Of a stretch of 64,000 nt of DNA, positions 1 through 13,345 are shown one piece after another. The translations under genes and the position numbers were made by a program. The notes under the pieces were generated by a model. It ran no database searches and was not told the DNA's origin. It saw nothing but the letters and a program-made list of their open reading frames with translations. The stretch's first letter is position 1. Each line of letters begins with the position of its first letter. The stretch is from NCBI GenBank assembly GCA_949752735.1, contig OX457047.1, forward strand, positions 39,584,995 to 39,648,994, given 5' to 3'. The stretch comes from Lumbricus terrestris. Lineage: Eukaryota > Annelida > Clitellata > Crassiclitellata > Lumbricidae.

Positions 1-936
1 TTTTGCTACAGAAGGTAAAGCCTTTGATGGTTTGCAACAATGAAGTAAGAGTAAGTAAGTAATCTAATGACAAACAATTCCCACAATGGCAAAACAATAC
101 GCAATTGTTTCAATTTAAAGAAACTTGGATCCTCCAATTTGAACAACATGTATATCAGTTATTCAAATTTATTTAGCGTAATTAATTTCAAAATGCAGGC
201 AGCAAAGTGCAAAAGGTCTGGCAATTTGAAATTGTTATATTTTGTTAGAATATTGCTTTAATATATTCTTTCAAGTAAAACTGTGACCTACTGAGTACTT
301 CCTTGACTCAATGTTTGTTTAACTGCAGGCAAGTTGTGTAAGACGGTGACAGCTTTATCTTGATTGGTCACAATTAATTGCTGCTTCACGTGCGCCATCG
401 ATTGCAAGTGTGCAGACAAATGAGAGCCATATAGATTTTCTTGTTGAGGACAAACTGCTATGACAATCTGTCGTTGATAATTAATTGATTTTCATGTAAA
501 GGTTCCTTGCAAACTAAGATACCGATTTTTTGCTAACCTGTAGAAAGCTATTTGCTCGAACCTTTACAGTTGGTAGCCCTTGGGGAGGGGGCTGTCCACC
601 GGTTTTAAATGGGCCATCACTTTTTTTTACTACCGGGTATATTCTTACTCCAAAACTGGTCCTTAGGCTTGTCCTGGATTTGAAAGATTTTGAATCACGA
701 GGCGCAGAATGACGACAGTAGTACACTTCATGTCTTGCGTAACAAGAAGTTGTTAGCTGGGAATGACAAACTGTGGTAGTTTCAGACTGAGGAACACAAC
801 GAACGGCCAAAGGCTAACATTTTATCAGTCAGTCATGAGGTTTCAAGTTGATACTCCAAGTTGATACTCCATTTTATCATATAGCAGCGCTGTTTTACGT
901 TTGTGTGATTCATGGAATTCTTTTAATTACTTATAG
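1..936. other. Non-coding sequence, probably tropomyosin intron
   Basis: No exon with splice signals and recognisable protein sequence was found here. The stretch lies directly upstream of the penultimate tropomyosin coding exon on the same strand, so it is most simply intron. A short tandem duplication sits at 840-870. Confidence 0.5.
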
Positions 937-1789
937 GCCGAGAGCCGGGCCTCAGAGGCGGAGAGAACTGCAGGCAAGCTCCAACGTGACGTGGATAGAC
1001 TCGAAGGTACACTTGACATTCTTATTCTTCAGCGACATCTTCTTTCTCACTGTAGAATGCTATAAAATGTTGCCTCAACTTTGGCTTCTGATTCAAGTAG
1101 GCTTAAGTAGTGGACCCAAGTTGAGTGTTGCAGAACAAGTGTGTGATTAGAGGTGCTGAAGATCTTACTCGTTTATGCTGTGTGGAGGTGTTTCTATTTG
1201 TGGAGGTAGCCTGTTAGATATTTCGAAGCTTTATTTGACGCCTGTAAACAGTTGGGTAATCATCACTTGTAGCATTCACAAAACAACAAACAGCCTTTTT
1301 TGGTTTTGTGGCTGTGGGATGGTTTAATAATAATAATAAAAACAATAATATTAGGATGCATAAATACACTCCTACAAGCGCATGCTTTTGTGTTCGTGAA
1401 AATTAAGACAGGCTGACAATCTTGAATCGTGCGATCAGATGTAACTGGATTATTATTCATTGGAGCTTGCTTTAACAATGCCTATCAGTTTTGTCTTGAA
1501 CGGGCCAAGATTTATCTTATCAGAACTCATCATCATTTCCGTTTCGACTGAGTGAGAATTGCCTGCTTGAGAATGCCTTATCATTTTGTCTGGGCAATGT
1601 ATATCCTTACAAGTAGGCTTATTCTCTTGTCCTAGCATTTTCTGCATCTTAGGGCGCACAGTCCGATGCATTGGCTAAAGCGTCCGATGTTTGTCCATAT
1701 TTTCAGAGGATGTCGAGCATGCCAAACAGCAACACAAGGCTCTGAAAGAAGAAATGGAGTCATGCTTCAGTGAAATTCAGTCAATCTAA
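937..1789 (+). CDS. TPM: Tropomyosin, last two coding exons (partial)
   Basis: Two exons are visible: 937-1006 (acceptor ttatag, donor gtacac) and 1707-1789 (acceptor ttttcag, stop TAA at 1787-1789). Joined in phase they give 50 residues of uninterrupted alpha-helical heptad sequence. It begins AESRASEAERTAGKLQ, continues with VDRLEEDVEHAKQQ and ends with SEIQSI. This matches the C-terminal overlap region of tropomyosins, the actin-binding coiled-coil dimer; the family typically has ..AERSVAKLE..LEDEL.. followed by a short hydrophobic end. The final exon carries the C-terminus, which is alternatively spliced in many animals. The rest of the gene lies off the left edge or in weaker exons not recognised. 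Another long coiled-coil protein is possible but less likely. Confidence 0.72.
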
Positions 1790-3532
1790 ACGACCAACAC
1801 ACACATGCACCAGTTGAATTACTTCCCACGAGACAAACTTACGTGAAGCCGCATTGCATAATCGATCACCTGTACAGAAGATTCAGTGGTGTAACTTGGT
1901 CATGGCATACACTCCAAAGACTGGCCCACTCAGAGCTGGATTCATCATGACGTGGGGCCAACCGTGCCAAATTGACTACTTAAGGCTTGAAGTTGACTTT
2001 ACGCCATTGCAGTTGCAGCATCGTACTTGTACCTTAGTATGTTATTTGCCAAAATAGACTAATATGCTGTAAAATATATTTTCATGATGATCAGTTTATT
2101 TAACATTTTAATACAGCAAGTATAACTATAGGTTTGTGGTCTACAGTTGAGTTGTTAGTAGTGGAATTTAGTTTGAAATCTTTCTCATTTGTAATTTGCT
2201 AAATGCCAACTGTTGATATTAGGACTTGCCGTCTTCGCAAATGCCATTTCATTTCATTGTGATGCGTGTTTATATGGTAAATAAACCAGAAACATGGAAT
2301 GTCATATATGAATATATATTGAAAAAGAAGTATTTCAGTTTATGTTCAATGTATTACGAGTATACAAAAACTGACCAGAATTGTTCTTAGAACAGGTAAA
2401 AACATGGCTGCAGTGTTTGTATATGCACGTTGCAGTTTAGCCAACCACAACAGTTGCTATCTTGCTTACTGGCTCATGTATACTAGTTGAAAATGTGACA
2501 ACGGCCATGAAAATGAAGAGAATTTCACAGATTAAATCTTTAGTTCTTTTTCAGTCATTCACAACAATGTCAGTTTTCACATGGTCTGCAAAAACCAAGG
2601 CCCTACAACGATCTGTAAAAAAATATATATCAAGGCCCTCACACAGCCTGCAAAACAAAAGCCACCAACAAACGCAATGAACGCAACAAACCAGCCTATC
2701 ACAACAAAGGAAGAACATCATAAAAAGGATCACGAAAGTTAACACAGCGCTGCTTGCAAACTGACATTTTAGAATGACTCTGGCATAAAACAGACTTCTG
2801 CACCGTTTGCTGATAATGCCTTCTGCATACTGGACAATTATACTCGAGTCTCTGCATTAATGAATAAATTAAGACCAACAGAAAGTCTTGAGATAAAAAG
2901 TTGCTAGGAAAAACAGCACAGATATACTTGATGGAAAAACAACTTGTGACAAGTGAGACATATTCTACAGTCTTACGAAAATAAAGTCTAGATGAGATCA
3001 TGGATTTAATGGACTAGCATTTTCTGTCGCCTGCTTCCACGTGAAATAGTCGCCAAAATGTAAAGATTGTTTCAACGTCATGCGTCAGAGCACAGAACCT
3101 GTTCCAAGAATTATGTTAAAACAGTTTTGTAAGAATAATACTGCATTGCAATTGCTCAAAATCTACAACTGCCTACCTACATGCCTTTCAGTGTGCAGCC
3201 CAAACCTCAAGTCGATTGCAAGAAAATCAGTTCCCTTAATGCACCAAGTTTAAATTTTCTGCAGTAAGGTGAATTCTTCAATTACAATTCTCAAATTAAA
3301 ATGCAAAATAACCAACAAATGCCTTACAACAGGTCACAATCTAAAAAAGACTGCACTGTAATCAATTCTCCACAACAAATGTACAACATTGAACAAATCC
3401 ATTCTCAGCACCGAGCCGAAATTTATGCCGCACAGCAAAACAACAAAATGCAAAATAACAGAGAAACTATTGCACAACGAACTGCACAAATCAAATGCAC
3501 ACAACCAACAACAGTTACAAGAGAAAGACTTA
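1790..3532. other. Intergenic region between convergent tropomyosin and PICK1
   Basis: It contains the tropomyosin 3'UTR on the plus strand and the PICK1 3'UTR on the minus strand. No exon-like conserved sequence was found. The Gln/Asn-rich open frame at 3301-3543 is low-complexity AT/CA-rich sequence inside the likely PICK1 3'UTR, not a gene. Confidence 0.6.
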
Positions 3533-6500
3533 TTAATCCATAGAGATGAGTTGAAAGTGCCGTGTAATCGCGCTCTCTTCTTCGGCTTCCATCAAGTCAA
3601 CGTTGCCCGATTCGAATGTTTCCGCAAGTTCTTTCACGAGGTCCAGTCCCTCTTCGTCAGCAGCCTTTTCGGTGAACTGGCCAGACGTGTTGTAGCTGAA
3701 CATGCTGCGCGTGAGATCAAACTCGATTGGAAAGACCGGTGCTTCCTGTAGGACCCTGTGGCAGTCCGTATGGTACTTCGCCATCGCGGTTACCAACCGC
3801 TGCAGCTGGAAGACGATGTCTTGCACTGAAATTGACAAACATATACAGTTGATAAACATCGTGAGATGCGGACAGTCCAGAAGTGCGGATTTGAACTGTG
3901 TAGCGAGCAACTTCGAGCTTCACTCACCATTGTTCAGTACAATCGAGTATAGCTATCAATGCTTGGTGAAAAGATAGTGAAGCTTATTAAATATGCATAA
4001 TAATGATGATAATGACTGGGAAAAGTTCAGACTTCCTTTCATAGATCTCTCTGTCAGAATTTCATGCCGAAGTGCTGAACAATTGCGAGTGAAGGACTTG
4101 CCCAAGGTCCCTACATGGCGACTTGAGGTGGATTCGAACCTGCAACCCTTCGGCTGCAAGGTGACGAAAATACCCACTACATCACCATGCCCCACAACAT
4201 ATACAATAGACAGAAAGCACAGAGAACTTGCCATGCTTGTTATCCAGCAGTTCCATTTTGACAAGTACGTCGCTTCTCATCTGTGCAAATCGAGTCCTCG
4301 CTTCCTGTCTGCACCTCAGCACCAACCTGATGATCAATGAAATTAAACAAATCTTCTAAGAACACGTCATACACGACCCATACAATAACCAGCTAGCTTA
4401 TGCACACTCAAATGAACATCATACATTCGTGACAATTTTAAAACAAACACTGATACATACAAACCTACATACAAGCACTCAAACATACATAAATACATAC
4501 ACAACTACACACAAACATAAATAAACACATACAAACATACATAATTTTATGCAAAAAATACATACATTGTGGCAGAGACCATACTCAGTACCCAAGCACA
4601 ACCAACCAACATCCAGCATTAAGGCACAGTGCACTCAGTAGTGCTAACAATTCATACTAGAAATCTGTGATGAAACTCTTATTTCAACTATAATATGGAT
4701 ACAAGCAACTGTAAAACTTGTAAAATCCAAACTTCGAAAGCAACACAAGTAACAAGACCGTTGCTTATAAATGTAAATTTCAGTCTACTGACCGATATTC
4801 GTAGTTTCCTGTCTCAACACGATACAACGGTTCCTGTAACGTAGCGTAACTGTATTCTTCATCATCCATCTCTTTCACCTTTAGACAGTACGACTGAAGA
4901 GAACACACACAAACCACAAAACACCTCAACTCATCACTTCTTTAAGAACTCATAAATGCAATTTAAACTCCAAACTTCGAGACAGCCACACTCCAAAGCC
5001 AAGCACAGAGCACCAGCTTATTCACGAGGGTTGTGTTGAGTCAGAGGAGTTATCCAAACAGTAGTCTGAAGGAGGTTCAAATCCAGTTGCCAGACGGTCA
5101 GAGTAGCTGTTAAGGTGGGTGTCGTTAAGATCGAGAATTGGAAGTTAGCGGATCAGATGATTCAGGGTGGGACTAGAAATTCTTTAGTTTGAGTGGAAAG
5201 TCAAAGGAGTGATAGATCATAGAGGAGCTCACTCTAATTCCAGCCAATCATCCACCTTCTAAGCTCATTTTATTTTGTGGCAGTACAGCAGGCTCTTGTT
5301 TAAACATAAGATTACCGTACATTGTTATCGTCCTAAACTTGATCATCATTTCTTGTCAAAAACAAATGCCCAGTAACAAATCGCCTGAGAATCGTAATCA
5401 TTTTAATTGCCACGAGTGTAAAAGCGGTTACCAGATATTCAAACTTGGCATCCAAGTACTTCTTAATCGTTAGCCGTGTGTCGGGAACCGCTTTGTTTAA
5501 GTACGTGTTGAGATCGCTGATCATCTGAAACACAAGATTAAAAGCTAGTGTACGAGTGAGCTGTGAAAAGACAAGATAAGCAGCTAAGACTTCATAAGAC
5601 TATGCTGCTGAAGTCAACCGTACTGGCCATTGGTCTTCAAGTAGGGAATTGCAAGGGTATTCACCGTGTATAGTGGAGAGAACAGGTTCAAGACTGAGAT
5701 GGTTGCTGTGTAGAGATACAGAGCAAGTCTTTGACTCGCAATTGCTCAGCAGTCAGTACCATCAGTTGAAACCTCTTTTGCTAGATAGAGGCAAGTTATG
5801 TATGTACAACGATAACAGGCAACTTACGGTAACTCCTTTTTGGTTTTTTGGAGGGGGCAAATTCCGGAATAGTGCACTCATGTGAGATCACATCCCGCAA
5901 CCTTCCTAAAGGTCCACTCAACCTTCCATCAGCAGTAAGCAATGGTACACTGAGTAGTTGTAGTGATAGTGGTGGTAGTAGTAGTAGCAGTTTAACATCA
6001 CTGTTTGATAACAAAGATCATTAGCGATGCCTCCTCCTTTATCCAGGCTTGGGACTGGCACTGGCAGAGTGCAACCAGTGATGGAGTTAAACTCAGTAGC
6101 AGGACGTGACAGACGCAATCAGTAATGAATGGATGATCAGTTGATCACAAGTTATTAGGTTAACTGTCGTCGGCCATGCGTGTCTATAATGTAAAACTGT
6201 AGGATGTGATAGACGCCTTGCATTGCTGCCAAACAACTTGTGATCATCCGTTCATCACTGATTGTAATCAAACTGCGTTGTATCAGTTCGAAAAATAAAC
6301 GAAGATCATAAGAAAAACTGATGTTGATCGCAAGATTCCAAACAGAACGAAACAAACACAAATGTTCATATATCTCACAGGTTTAACAGTCTTCAACATC
6401 TTGATGGCAGACTTTTCAATTGATCTGTGCGCCTCTCCGAACATCGTGAACACTTCGCTCGCCTGCGGTTGAGGCTCGCGAACGCCTATACTCGAGAAAA

Positions 6501-9500
6501 CTTCACCAAAAGCTGAAACAACATAAAAGAAATCATGTTGTATAAGCATACAGACCGTTTCATAGACGTATTCTAACACATAAGTCTCGAAAGTTACGAA
6601 TATTCTTTATTTGACCAATTGCTATCTGCATTTAGGTGTGTAACAGACATAGTAATAAACAAATTTATAAGCTTAATTCATTGAATTGATCCAGACAGAC
6701 TTGAAAACTTGATAAAACACTTGAAAACTGTTCCATGGTAGCATGGGTTTTCAAGTTGGGAGCACTTCTGAATAGTTTAGTTGAAGAGGAGCTGCATAAA
6801 CATAGGAATGAATGAACGAACGATTGAATCATTAAAGTTAATTACTTAAGAGTTAAGACCAAAAGAGAAAACTTGAAAAAGTACAACTAAACAATTGAAG
6901 CTGCCATGTCCTACATAGGCAAGTAGACAACCACTTATTTCCCTCTTTCTGATCCTTGAGCCATCATAATTTGCAAGTATCCTTGAGCCATCATAATTTG
7001 CAAGTATCCTTGAGCCATCATAATTTGCAAGTATCCTTGAGCCATCATAATTTGCAAGTGTTCTTTAAAAAACCATAATATAATGAAACTAGCAAAAGAT
7101 AAACTTGGCCAACAAAGCAAAAATGAAAATAAAATCTAAAAAACTTATATCAAAAATATAATTATATATCGAAAACTGTTAGCTCCAAAGCAAAACTAGA
7201 AGTTTGAAACTTAGATGAAGCTTGCCTCTCTGAGCCTGTGACAGATCGAAGAATGCGGTGAGAAGTCTTTTCGTCTGTTCCATTAAACCCTGGTACGTTC
7301 CGGCAGTTTTCTCGAGCTCTTCCAATTTCTTGACCAGACCATCTACACAACAAGACAACGAATGAACAACAGAACGAACGGAATTCAAAGCAACTACCAT
7401 AATTTATATAAAAATAACAATAATAATGATCTTCGTTTATTTTCAAACTGACCCAACGCAGTGCGATAAATGAACGGATGATCACAAGTTATTACAGGAG
7501 TCGAATTGAACTCAGTTGGCAGCCATGCAAGGCGTCCATCACATACTGTACTGCTAAATTTGTCAACACCATCTGCTGAATGGAAGGTTGAGTGAATCTT
7601 TAGGAGGGTACTGGGAAGCGATGACGTATCTGTGCGCTCTTCGTGACAGAGTGCTCACCATCTAGGCTAAACCCCTCCCAATAAAATGATGAGAATATAT
7701 TTAGGTAACTAGATGCTGCCATGGCCAGATGTGTGTATCATAATATTCACGCAGCACCTATTTTCAAACTCTCAAAGGCATTTACTTCACTATTCATTTA
7801 ATATAATTACAATTATAGCACCTGTCTGGGACATTGTCATGTCCTATCCAAGCTAAGTATGCATCATCGCTGGAGACATTCAAATTACAGTTAAAACCTA
7901 GCTAGCCTTTAAACTATTATATATTTTGCTTTCATTGACTTTTCAAACTCATGTCAAGAATCCCTTTCTTCAAATTCAGGTTCTCTCCGGCAAAATAAAA
8001 ATTGTCATCTAAGTGCACTTATAATTTGGTAGAACTCTCAAAACCACTGAAATATAGATATTTTCGCAAAGTGATAAATTACCATGCCATGGCTAAATGT
8101 TTTAAAATCACCTTGAAAAATGCAAGAAATGAATCGCAATGGTATTTTCATAGAGGTTTCTAAATGTTAATTTCTCAGTTACACATCTTGTGTATCTTTA
8201 CTATTATTAGAGCCTAGGAATTTGTTAAAAAAAACAAAAAGTAGTAATCGAAATAATGGACATCAATTTTCCAGGGGGAGCAAGTGGCCCCATTGCCCCT
8301 GTGTGCGGGCACCCATTACGTAAGTAATGCGACAAAGGAGAATTTACGACAAACATTAATGTTTTCTAAACTGTTTCGCACTTACACATAAAACCTAATA
8401 GCGTAATTTTGTAAAAGTTAAAAAACATCACATTGCCGTCCCCCACAACTCCACTCTACAACTGTCAAATAAGAACTCTATCATGCCTAAATGTTAATGA
8501 GCCTTTTCATAGATAAATTTGTACGCAAACTTCAGAAAGTTCAAACCCGCAAACTTTCTTCAAATGTCGTTACGTAAATAATCGATTCAAGCGATCAATC
8601 AATTCATGTTAACAGATGCTAAAGACGCTAAACAAAAGCTGCTACCATTGCAGAGAATCGCTCGGCTGAGTCCAAGGGCGTCTGCTGTGCTCGAGTTCAT
8701 ATTCTCAACCATTCGATGTTTCACCTTCTTCAAAACTGTCACGAACACAAAGCGCACAATTATACACTGTACAGAGCTAAACCTCTAAATATATTATGAC
8801 ATAGTTTAATAACAACAATAATTCAGACACAGTTCAACTGAGGCTACATCAGTTCAACTCAAGGAATTGATCACATCAAAATAAAACCGCATTTACAAGG
8901 CAGTGACAGAAAATAGCCATCTGCAGTTCATTATTATTATTATTTTTATTAATTAGATTTGTAATGCGAATGCAGTAACACTGTAACACAGAAATGTCAA
9001 CCTGAGGCATGTATTGAGTGAGCTGATAGGAATATCCCAAGTGGTTGAAAGACAAGGCGAAATAGTGCGTTTTAGGGGTTGTTTGAAGGAAGGAAGTGAA
9101 TTTGAGTTATGAAGAGTGAGTGGCAATTGATTCATTGCTTGGGGCAAACACATGGAAGAAACGGCAAGCCATAATACTGGTCTGCATCCTAACTCAGATA
9201 AAAGATGATTGCAGGAAACAGGCAGAAATAAAGAATTGGTAGTGATTGAAGGTAGGCAGGAGCATTGGTGCTGAGTACTGAAGGGCAAGGCTTTATGCTA
9301 ATGCAAGATACAACCACAACACAGGTATGAAATGCTCCCAGACAAAGAAAAATTTCAAATATGTTGTTCTTGTTAATTCTGTAAAGCGCGTCCATGAAAT
9401 TCCAATCAAAACGCATGTCATTTAAAGCATCTGCCCATACTTACTTAAGTCAAGAGACTTTCCCTGTTTGGGATCTGCGTGAAGTTTGTTGTAGTTAATT

Positions 9501-11046
9501 ACAACCTGTTCCTACAGAAGAACAAGAGCAACAGCAGCGCGTTGTACAGCAGAACAATACAATAACAAACACAATATTATTATTTTCTGCTTCATCAATC
9601 AAGCTGCCAATCAATCACTTCTGCCATAACATATCAGCATAACAATATAACATGGTTCTTAAAAATAACAATGGCATTTCACAATTGATCACGCAAAGCA
9701 TTACCAGGGCCAGGTGGCCGACCACAATGACGACTAATGTAATGACAGTGATGATTACAGCTACTAACATCACCACTGCCACCACGAACACTACCACTAA
9801 CACCACCATCAGTGACACCATCACCATCATAACTACCACTGTATAATTGGTCCATCACCATCACTACCACCACCACTAACACCACCAATGCTACCACCAC
9901 CACCACCACCACCAATGCCCTACCATTACAGCCAACACCGTCACCACCATTAACACCACTACTACCCCCAAAAATTTCATTGCGTATTTAGCATAGAGCC
10001 TCAACATGCCACAATTACCACCATCCATGCACAATGCAATGCAATTAGACCAAAGCCTGACCTTGACAGTCTGTATCATCCTGGCTACCTCGACCTTAGT
10101 TCGCCCTTTAACCGAGCTGCCATTGACGCCCACTATCTCATCCCCGGACGCAAGTGTTCCATCCTTCGAAGCAGGCGTATTGTCGAACAGCTGGACGACG
10201 TAGACGCACGGACAGTGTGGAGCGCCCCCTCCAATGCTGATCCCAATCAGATTCTGGGCATCCTTCACCAACGTTACACTACCCGAAGTAACAGTCATTC
10301 CCCTACAAAAATTGAACAAAGTCTCAAATTTTGATCAACAATACATGTATGTATGCATGTATGAGCGTCTGTCATAGTGGGCCCTTCAAGATTTCAACTC
10401 AAAGACGCTCCTGACTACAGCGCGGACACTGAATCGGAGTTTCACGCCAAAGCACTGAGCAAATGCAAGTGAAGAACATGCCCAAGGTCCCTATGTGGCG
10501 ACTTGAGGTGGATTCGAAGAACTTTGCAACCCTCCGACTGCAAGGTAATGAACATACCCACTACACCACCGTGCCCCACGATTGTGTGTCTGTATGCTTC
10601 ATGGCATGATCAAATGATGATTATTTCCAACCTTTAAGAATCTAAAGCATCAAGCCGTATTGGACAAGACTCTGTAATATGATGTGGTGATCATGAAGCA
10701 CCTAGCTAAGAGCAGGACTCAAAGCATGCTTTTGATAAGTACTGGTTCTAAAAATATGCCAAGGGCTCGTGTATTAAATCGAGCAGTCCTTGAAGATACA
10801 GGGTATTAGACGTCTATTATAGGTATACGTGCATTGTTATGGATCTACAATAACCAGAGAAAGCATAAAAGCGCATGATGATAATCCTGGCATGCCAACA
10901 AGTGCACCAAATTGACATCGATTTATATTAGGTACTTACAACGTATCTTCCCATGGCCACTGTCTGAACTTATTCATATCCGACCAGTAAAGCTCATGCA
11001 CATCATCCGAGTCCACAGGTTCATACATGTACTCTGACCGATCCAT
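3533..11046 (-). CDS. PICK1: PICK1, PDZ and BAR-domain scaffold protein, complete
   Basis: Coding exons in transcript order: 11046-10940, 10302-10062, 9511-9445, 8735-8646, 7342-7226, 6512-6379, 5524-5432, 4893-4793, 4326-4232, 3825-3533. Together they are 1338 nt, 445 aa (human is 415). The product is a peripheral membrane scaffold that binds PKC-alpha and AMPA-receptor tails and bends membranes during endocytosis and vesicle formation (family knowledge). The PDZ domain (about residues 40-116) includes KDAQNLIGISIGGG, the carboxylate-binding loop, and GDEIVGVNGSSVKGRTKVEV. The BAR region (about 160-380) includes VREPQPQASEVF, LNTYLNKAVPDTRLTIKKYL and QDIVFQLQRLV. The C-terminus is acidic (EAEEES) but ends differently from vertebrate PICK1. 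Introns 5 and 9 have GC donors (GCAAGC, GCAAGT), and conserved frame leaves no GT alternative. The start is the first ATG of an exon joined in phase to the PDZ exon. Confidence 0.95.
4053..4196 (-). mobile_element. tRNA-derived SINE (family 1), in PICK1 intron 9
   Basis: Read on the minus strand it starts with a GGGGCATGGTGATGTAGTGG-like head, carries a B-box-like GGTTCGAATCC, and continues into the family body. It lacks the distal tail seen in other copies. It begins only about 34 nt downstream of the GC splice donor of PICK1 exon 9. Confidence 0.75.
4970..5240 (+). repeat. Dispersed repeat family B, long copy
   Basis: It contains the family core AGCCAAGCACAGAGCACCAG followed by CTTATTCACGAG, then a body that includes AAGGTGGGTG. 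The same order of blocks recurs at 48375-48560. Nature unknown; probably a SINE or short non-autonomous element. It lies in PICK1 intron 7. Confidence 0.6.
5880..6112 (+). repeat. Dispersed repeat family 3 (SINE-like body)
   Basis: It shares about 100 bp with 27660-27760, including CTTTATCCAGGCTTGGGACT and GGCACTGGCAGAGTGC. The better copy at 27505 has a tRNA-like head, so this is probably a SINE body. Located in PICK1 intron 6. Confidence 0.55.
6115..6267. mobile_element. Foldback (MITE-like) element
   Basis: The two ends are inverted repeats of one another. The left arm (6115-6152) reads CAATCAGTAATGAATGGATG then ATCA..CAAGTT; the right arm (6233-6267) is its reverse complement with two changes. 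The left arm also holds an internal 8-bp duplication (GATCAGTT). A related arm and interior recur at about 7462-7560, so it is dispersed. No clear target duplication was identified. Confidence 0.55.
6950..7062. repeat. 27-bp minisatellite, about four copies
   Basis: The unit CCTTGAGCCATCATAATTTG plus CAAGTAT is repeated almost perfectly in PICK1 intron 5. The repeated MMAQGYLQI open frame on the minus strand is an artefact of the 27-bp, codon-sized unit. Confidence 0.9.
7462..7690. repeat. Second copy of the 6115 foldback family
   Basis: It contains ATGAACGGATGATCACAAGT and GGCAGCCATGCAAGGCGTC, both matching (partly inverted) the element at 6115-6267. The right side is different sequence, so the copy is rearranged or truncated. 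Confidence 0.45.
8935..9290 (-). mobile_element. LINE 3'-end fragment (tentative)
   Basis: On the minus strand an open frame ends with LPLTLHNSNSLPSFKQPLKR, resembling the common C-terminal motif of non-LTR reverse transcriptases (WNSLP..LR..SL..FK..LK). It ends in an AT-rich simple tail (8930-8950). The key upstream motif is degraded, so this is only a tentative call. Confidence 0.4.
9722..9965. repeat. Degenerate CAC/CAT trinucleotide tract
   Basis: Long imperfect (CCA/CAT)n sequence in PICK1 intron 2. It produces spurious Thr-rich and Val-rich frames on the two strands. Confidence 0.9.
10378..10578 (-). mobile_element. tRNA-derived SINE (family 1), near full length
   Basis: Minus-strand reading: head GGGGCACGGTGGTGTAGTGG, B-box region disrupted by a short insertion (GGTTGCAAAGTTCTTCGAATCC-like), then CCTTGGGCATG..TTTGCTCAGTGCTTTGGCGTGAAA and a tail ending ..CTTGAAGGGCCC. 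Located in PICK1 intron 1. Confidence 0.8.
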
Positions 11047-12284
11047 ATTTTTAGACAGCAACACACTGATCTACGCCGATACGCAATGATCCATTGACAT
11101 TCGAAGATGTAAATAAAATATCCTTTGCATTAAGATCAATCAATGACTTTCTTTCAGCTTTGTCGTCTTTGCTGTATTAGAGCCGTACAGATACCCAATG
11201 GAATACACTTGTCAACTGTTAAGGTTGTCCATGCCGTTAGATCCGGGGTGTCTTAGGACAGTCAGAAACACAGCCAGACCAATCCTCTGAACTTTTAGAA
11301 CCGTTGTTTTAACAGAGTTAGCCAGTTGTTGTCTGTTGGCCAGTATAACAAACACTCAGTTCGTGAACGTCTTAAGGAGGTCCTCATAGCAAAACTATAA
11401 GATGTTCTCTAATAAATACCTCAACATAACTACCTACAAATGATATCATTAGCCCTATAAAGGGATTTTAATACCACCAAACTGTAGAATCCCTGAGTCA
11501 AGCAAGGGATAAATCCCCTAGTACTTTCAAACTAAACACAGCAACACATGTCCATGCAGTCTGTCAGGCTCTCTCTCTCTCTATGCATGATGCTTTTATC
11601 ACACAATATATCCTAAGCCAGAGACAACTGCCAACTGGTGACCTATATAGAGGCTTTTGACTGCACTACAGGCCAGTATCTGCACTGCACCTGTTACAGG
11701 CCCGGCCTTAAGTGGGCTAAACGCAAATCACACGGCAGAATATTTAAAATACAGACTAGAAATATAACATCCAATCAATACCCCATTAAAAGGCCTACCA
11801 ATAGATATACATTGCATAAGGCCAGGTGTGGGAAATACAGGACCTAAAGGGCTTCTGCAGGGAACTGTTGTAGTAGCAGACTGACAATTATTCATCTTGC
11901 ATTGTTTATTTTTTTTTATCACAATGGTACTATTATGGTAGCCTAGGATTCCTATCACCACTACCTGCAGCTGTACCAATAATAAAAAAAGCAATAACAT
12001 CTAATTAAGCATTTATGATCCAATCACAGATTTTCTTTAGATGGAGCATCTGAATCAAATCAATCACACAACCTTTTATCTTTTATACCTCAGTAGCTGC
12101 AGTAGAGGCCAACACTGCTTCTGTTGTCTATTCAAACGAGTATTGATGACAGCTAAGTAATTGACAATATGCATGGAAACTAAAATATCTTATGAACGGT
12201 GTCACATCTCATTTGTACAACATAATTTATTGACAAATAATATTTTAACCCTTTCGTGTACTTTGGTAATCTGTAAAATTTGCA

Positions 12285-12300
12285 CCCCCCCCCCCCCCCC
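12285..12300. repeat. Homopolymer C16
   Basis: Sixteen consecutive C, followed by GCTC. Its length in the assembly may be unreliable. Confidence 0.95.
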
Positions 12301-13254
12301 GCTCTTTTTGACAACAAAAACATTGGGTAAACGGATACAAAGTGGCATGGTATAAATGCACAGCTTAATGGGGCGGAGAAGACAATAAGATTTTTATTAT
12401 TGTTTGCCCTTTAGGCTCTACCTCGATCGGTATAAGGCATTTAAAATCTCTCACTTTATGTGAAACGAATCCACTGGAAAAAGTTGACTACTTTGCTTGC
12501 TATAGATGCAAGCATGTATTTGTTGAGCCACAGTTAAGGTAGGCCTACTCAAACCGCGGTGACTCACCCTTCTTTAGTGGAAGATGAAGACATCAATTGG
12601 TCAAACCAGTGATCAACGATGGGAGGAAATTACTAATACAAAATCAGTTGGCCATAATGAATATCTGGTATATTTGATCTATTATTGACAATTTCCCCTC
12701 CAAACTTGCAACGGGTTCTGTGCTCACTGAATCAGACTGAGTGTTTATTTGCTCAATCTGGTGTTTTCGGATCGGCAATATCAAAGAGCGCTACATAAAT
12801 TTAGGTCCTCTGCTGGAGCAGACGACGAATGCAATTCAAAACAACTTATATTAACCCACATCTTATCCTCGTCAAAAAAATATCCTTCATTTTGTCCTGC
12901 GAAATTTTTTGCCATAGCTTTAAACTTTAATTACCACACATTTAATGTTTAATTAAATTTTTTAATATAAAGCAACCGCTGAAAACACAGACGACACACT
13001 TAAGAAGATTCCATATTTCCCGCACAAGGATTCTATATTAAATAAATTGTCCTTGTTTCCCGCATAACATTTTTTCCAATATTTTTCTATAAGCTTATTG
13101 ATGAATAACAAGTAAGTAGGTTGAGTTTTTGTTTGGTTCAGACAAAGATCTTGGCCGTTGGCTCAAGTAGGTATGTGTATTCTTTTAATGAGCATAAACA
13201 AGTTGGAAAAACGTAACCTGGTACATGAGGTTACATCATAGCTATTAATCGTAA

Positions 13255-13345
13255 TCGTAAACTCGAAATTTCTAAAGCGCCACTCGAAAGTCAAGCGCGG
13301 GGCACCAGCTTATTCACGAGCGCTGCGTTGACTCCGTTGAGTTAG
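13255..13345 (+). repeat. Dispersed repeat family B
   Basis: A clean copy of the core: CTCGAAATTTCTAAAGCGCC, then ACTCGAAAGTCAAGCGCGGG and CACCAGCTTATTCACGAGCG. It is truncated downstream. Confidence 0.6.

Noticed and set aside
3301..3543. Gln-rich 80-aa protein
   Set aside because: Low-complexity AT/CA-rich sequence overlapping the PICK1 3'UTR; no homology or splice context.
8270..8320. Another hAT element end (GGGGGAGCAAGTGGCCCC)
   Set aside because: Resembles hAT interiors, but no matching inverted end or 8-bp duplication was found.
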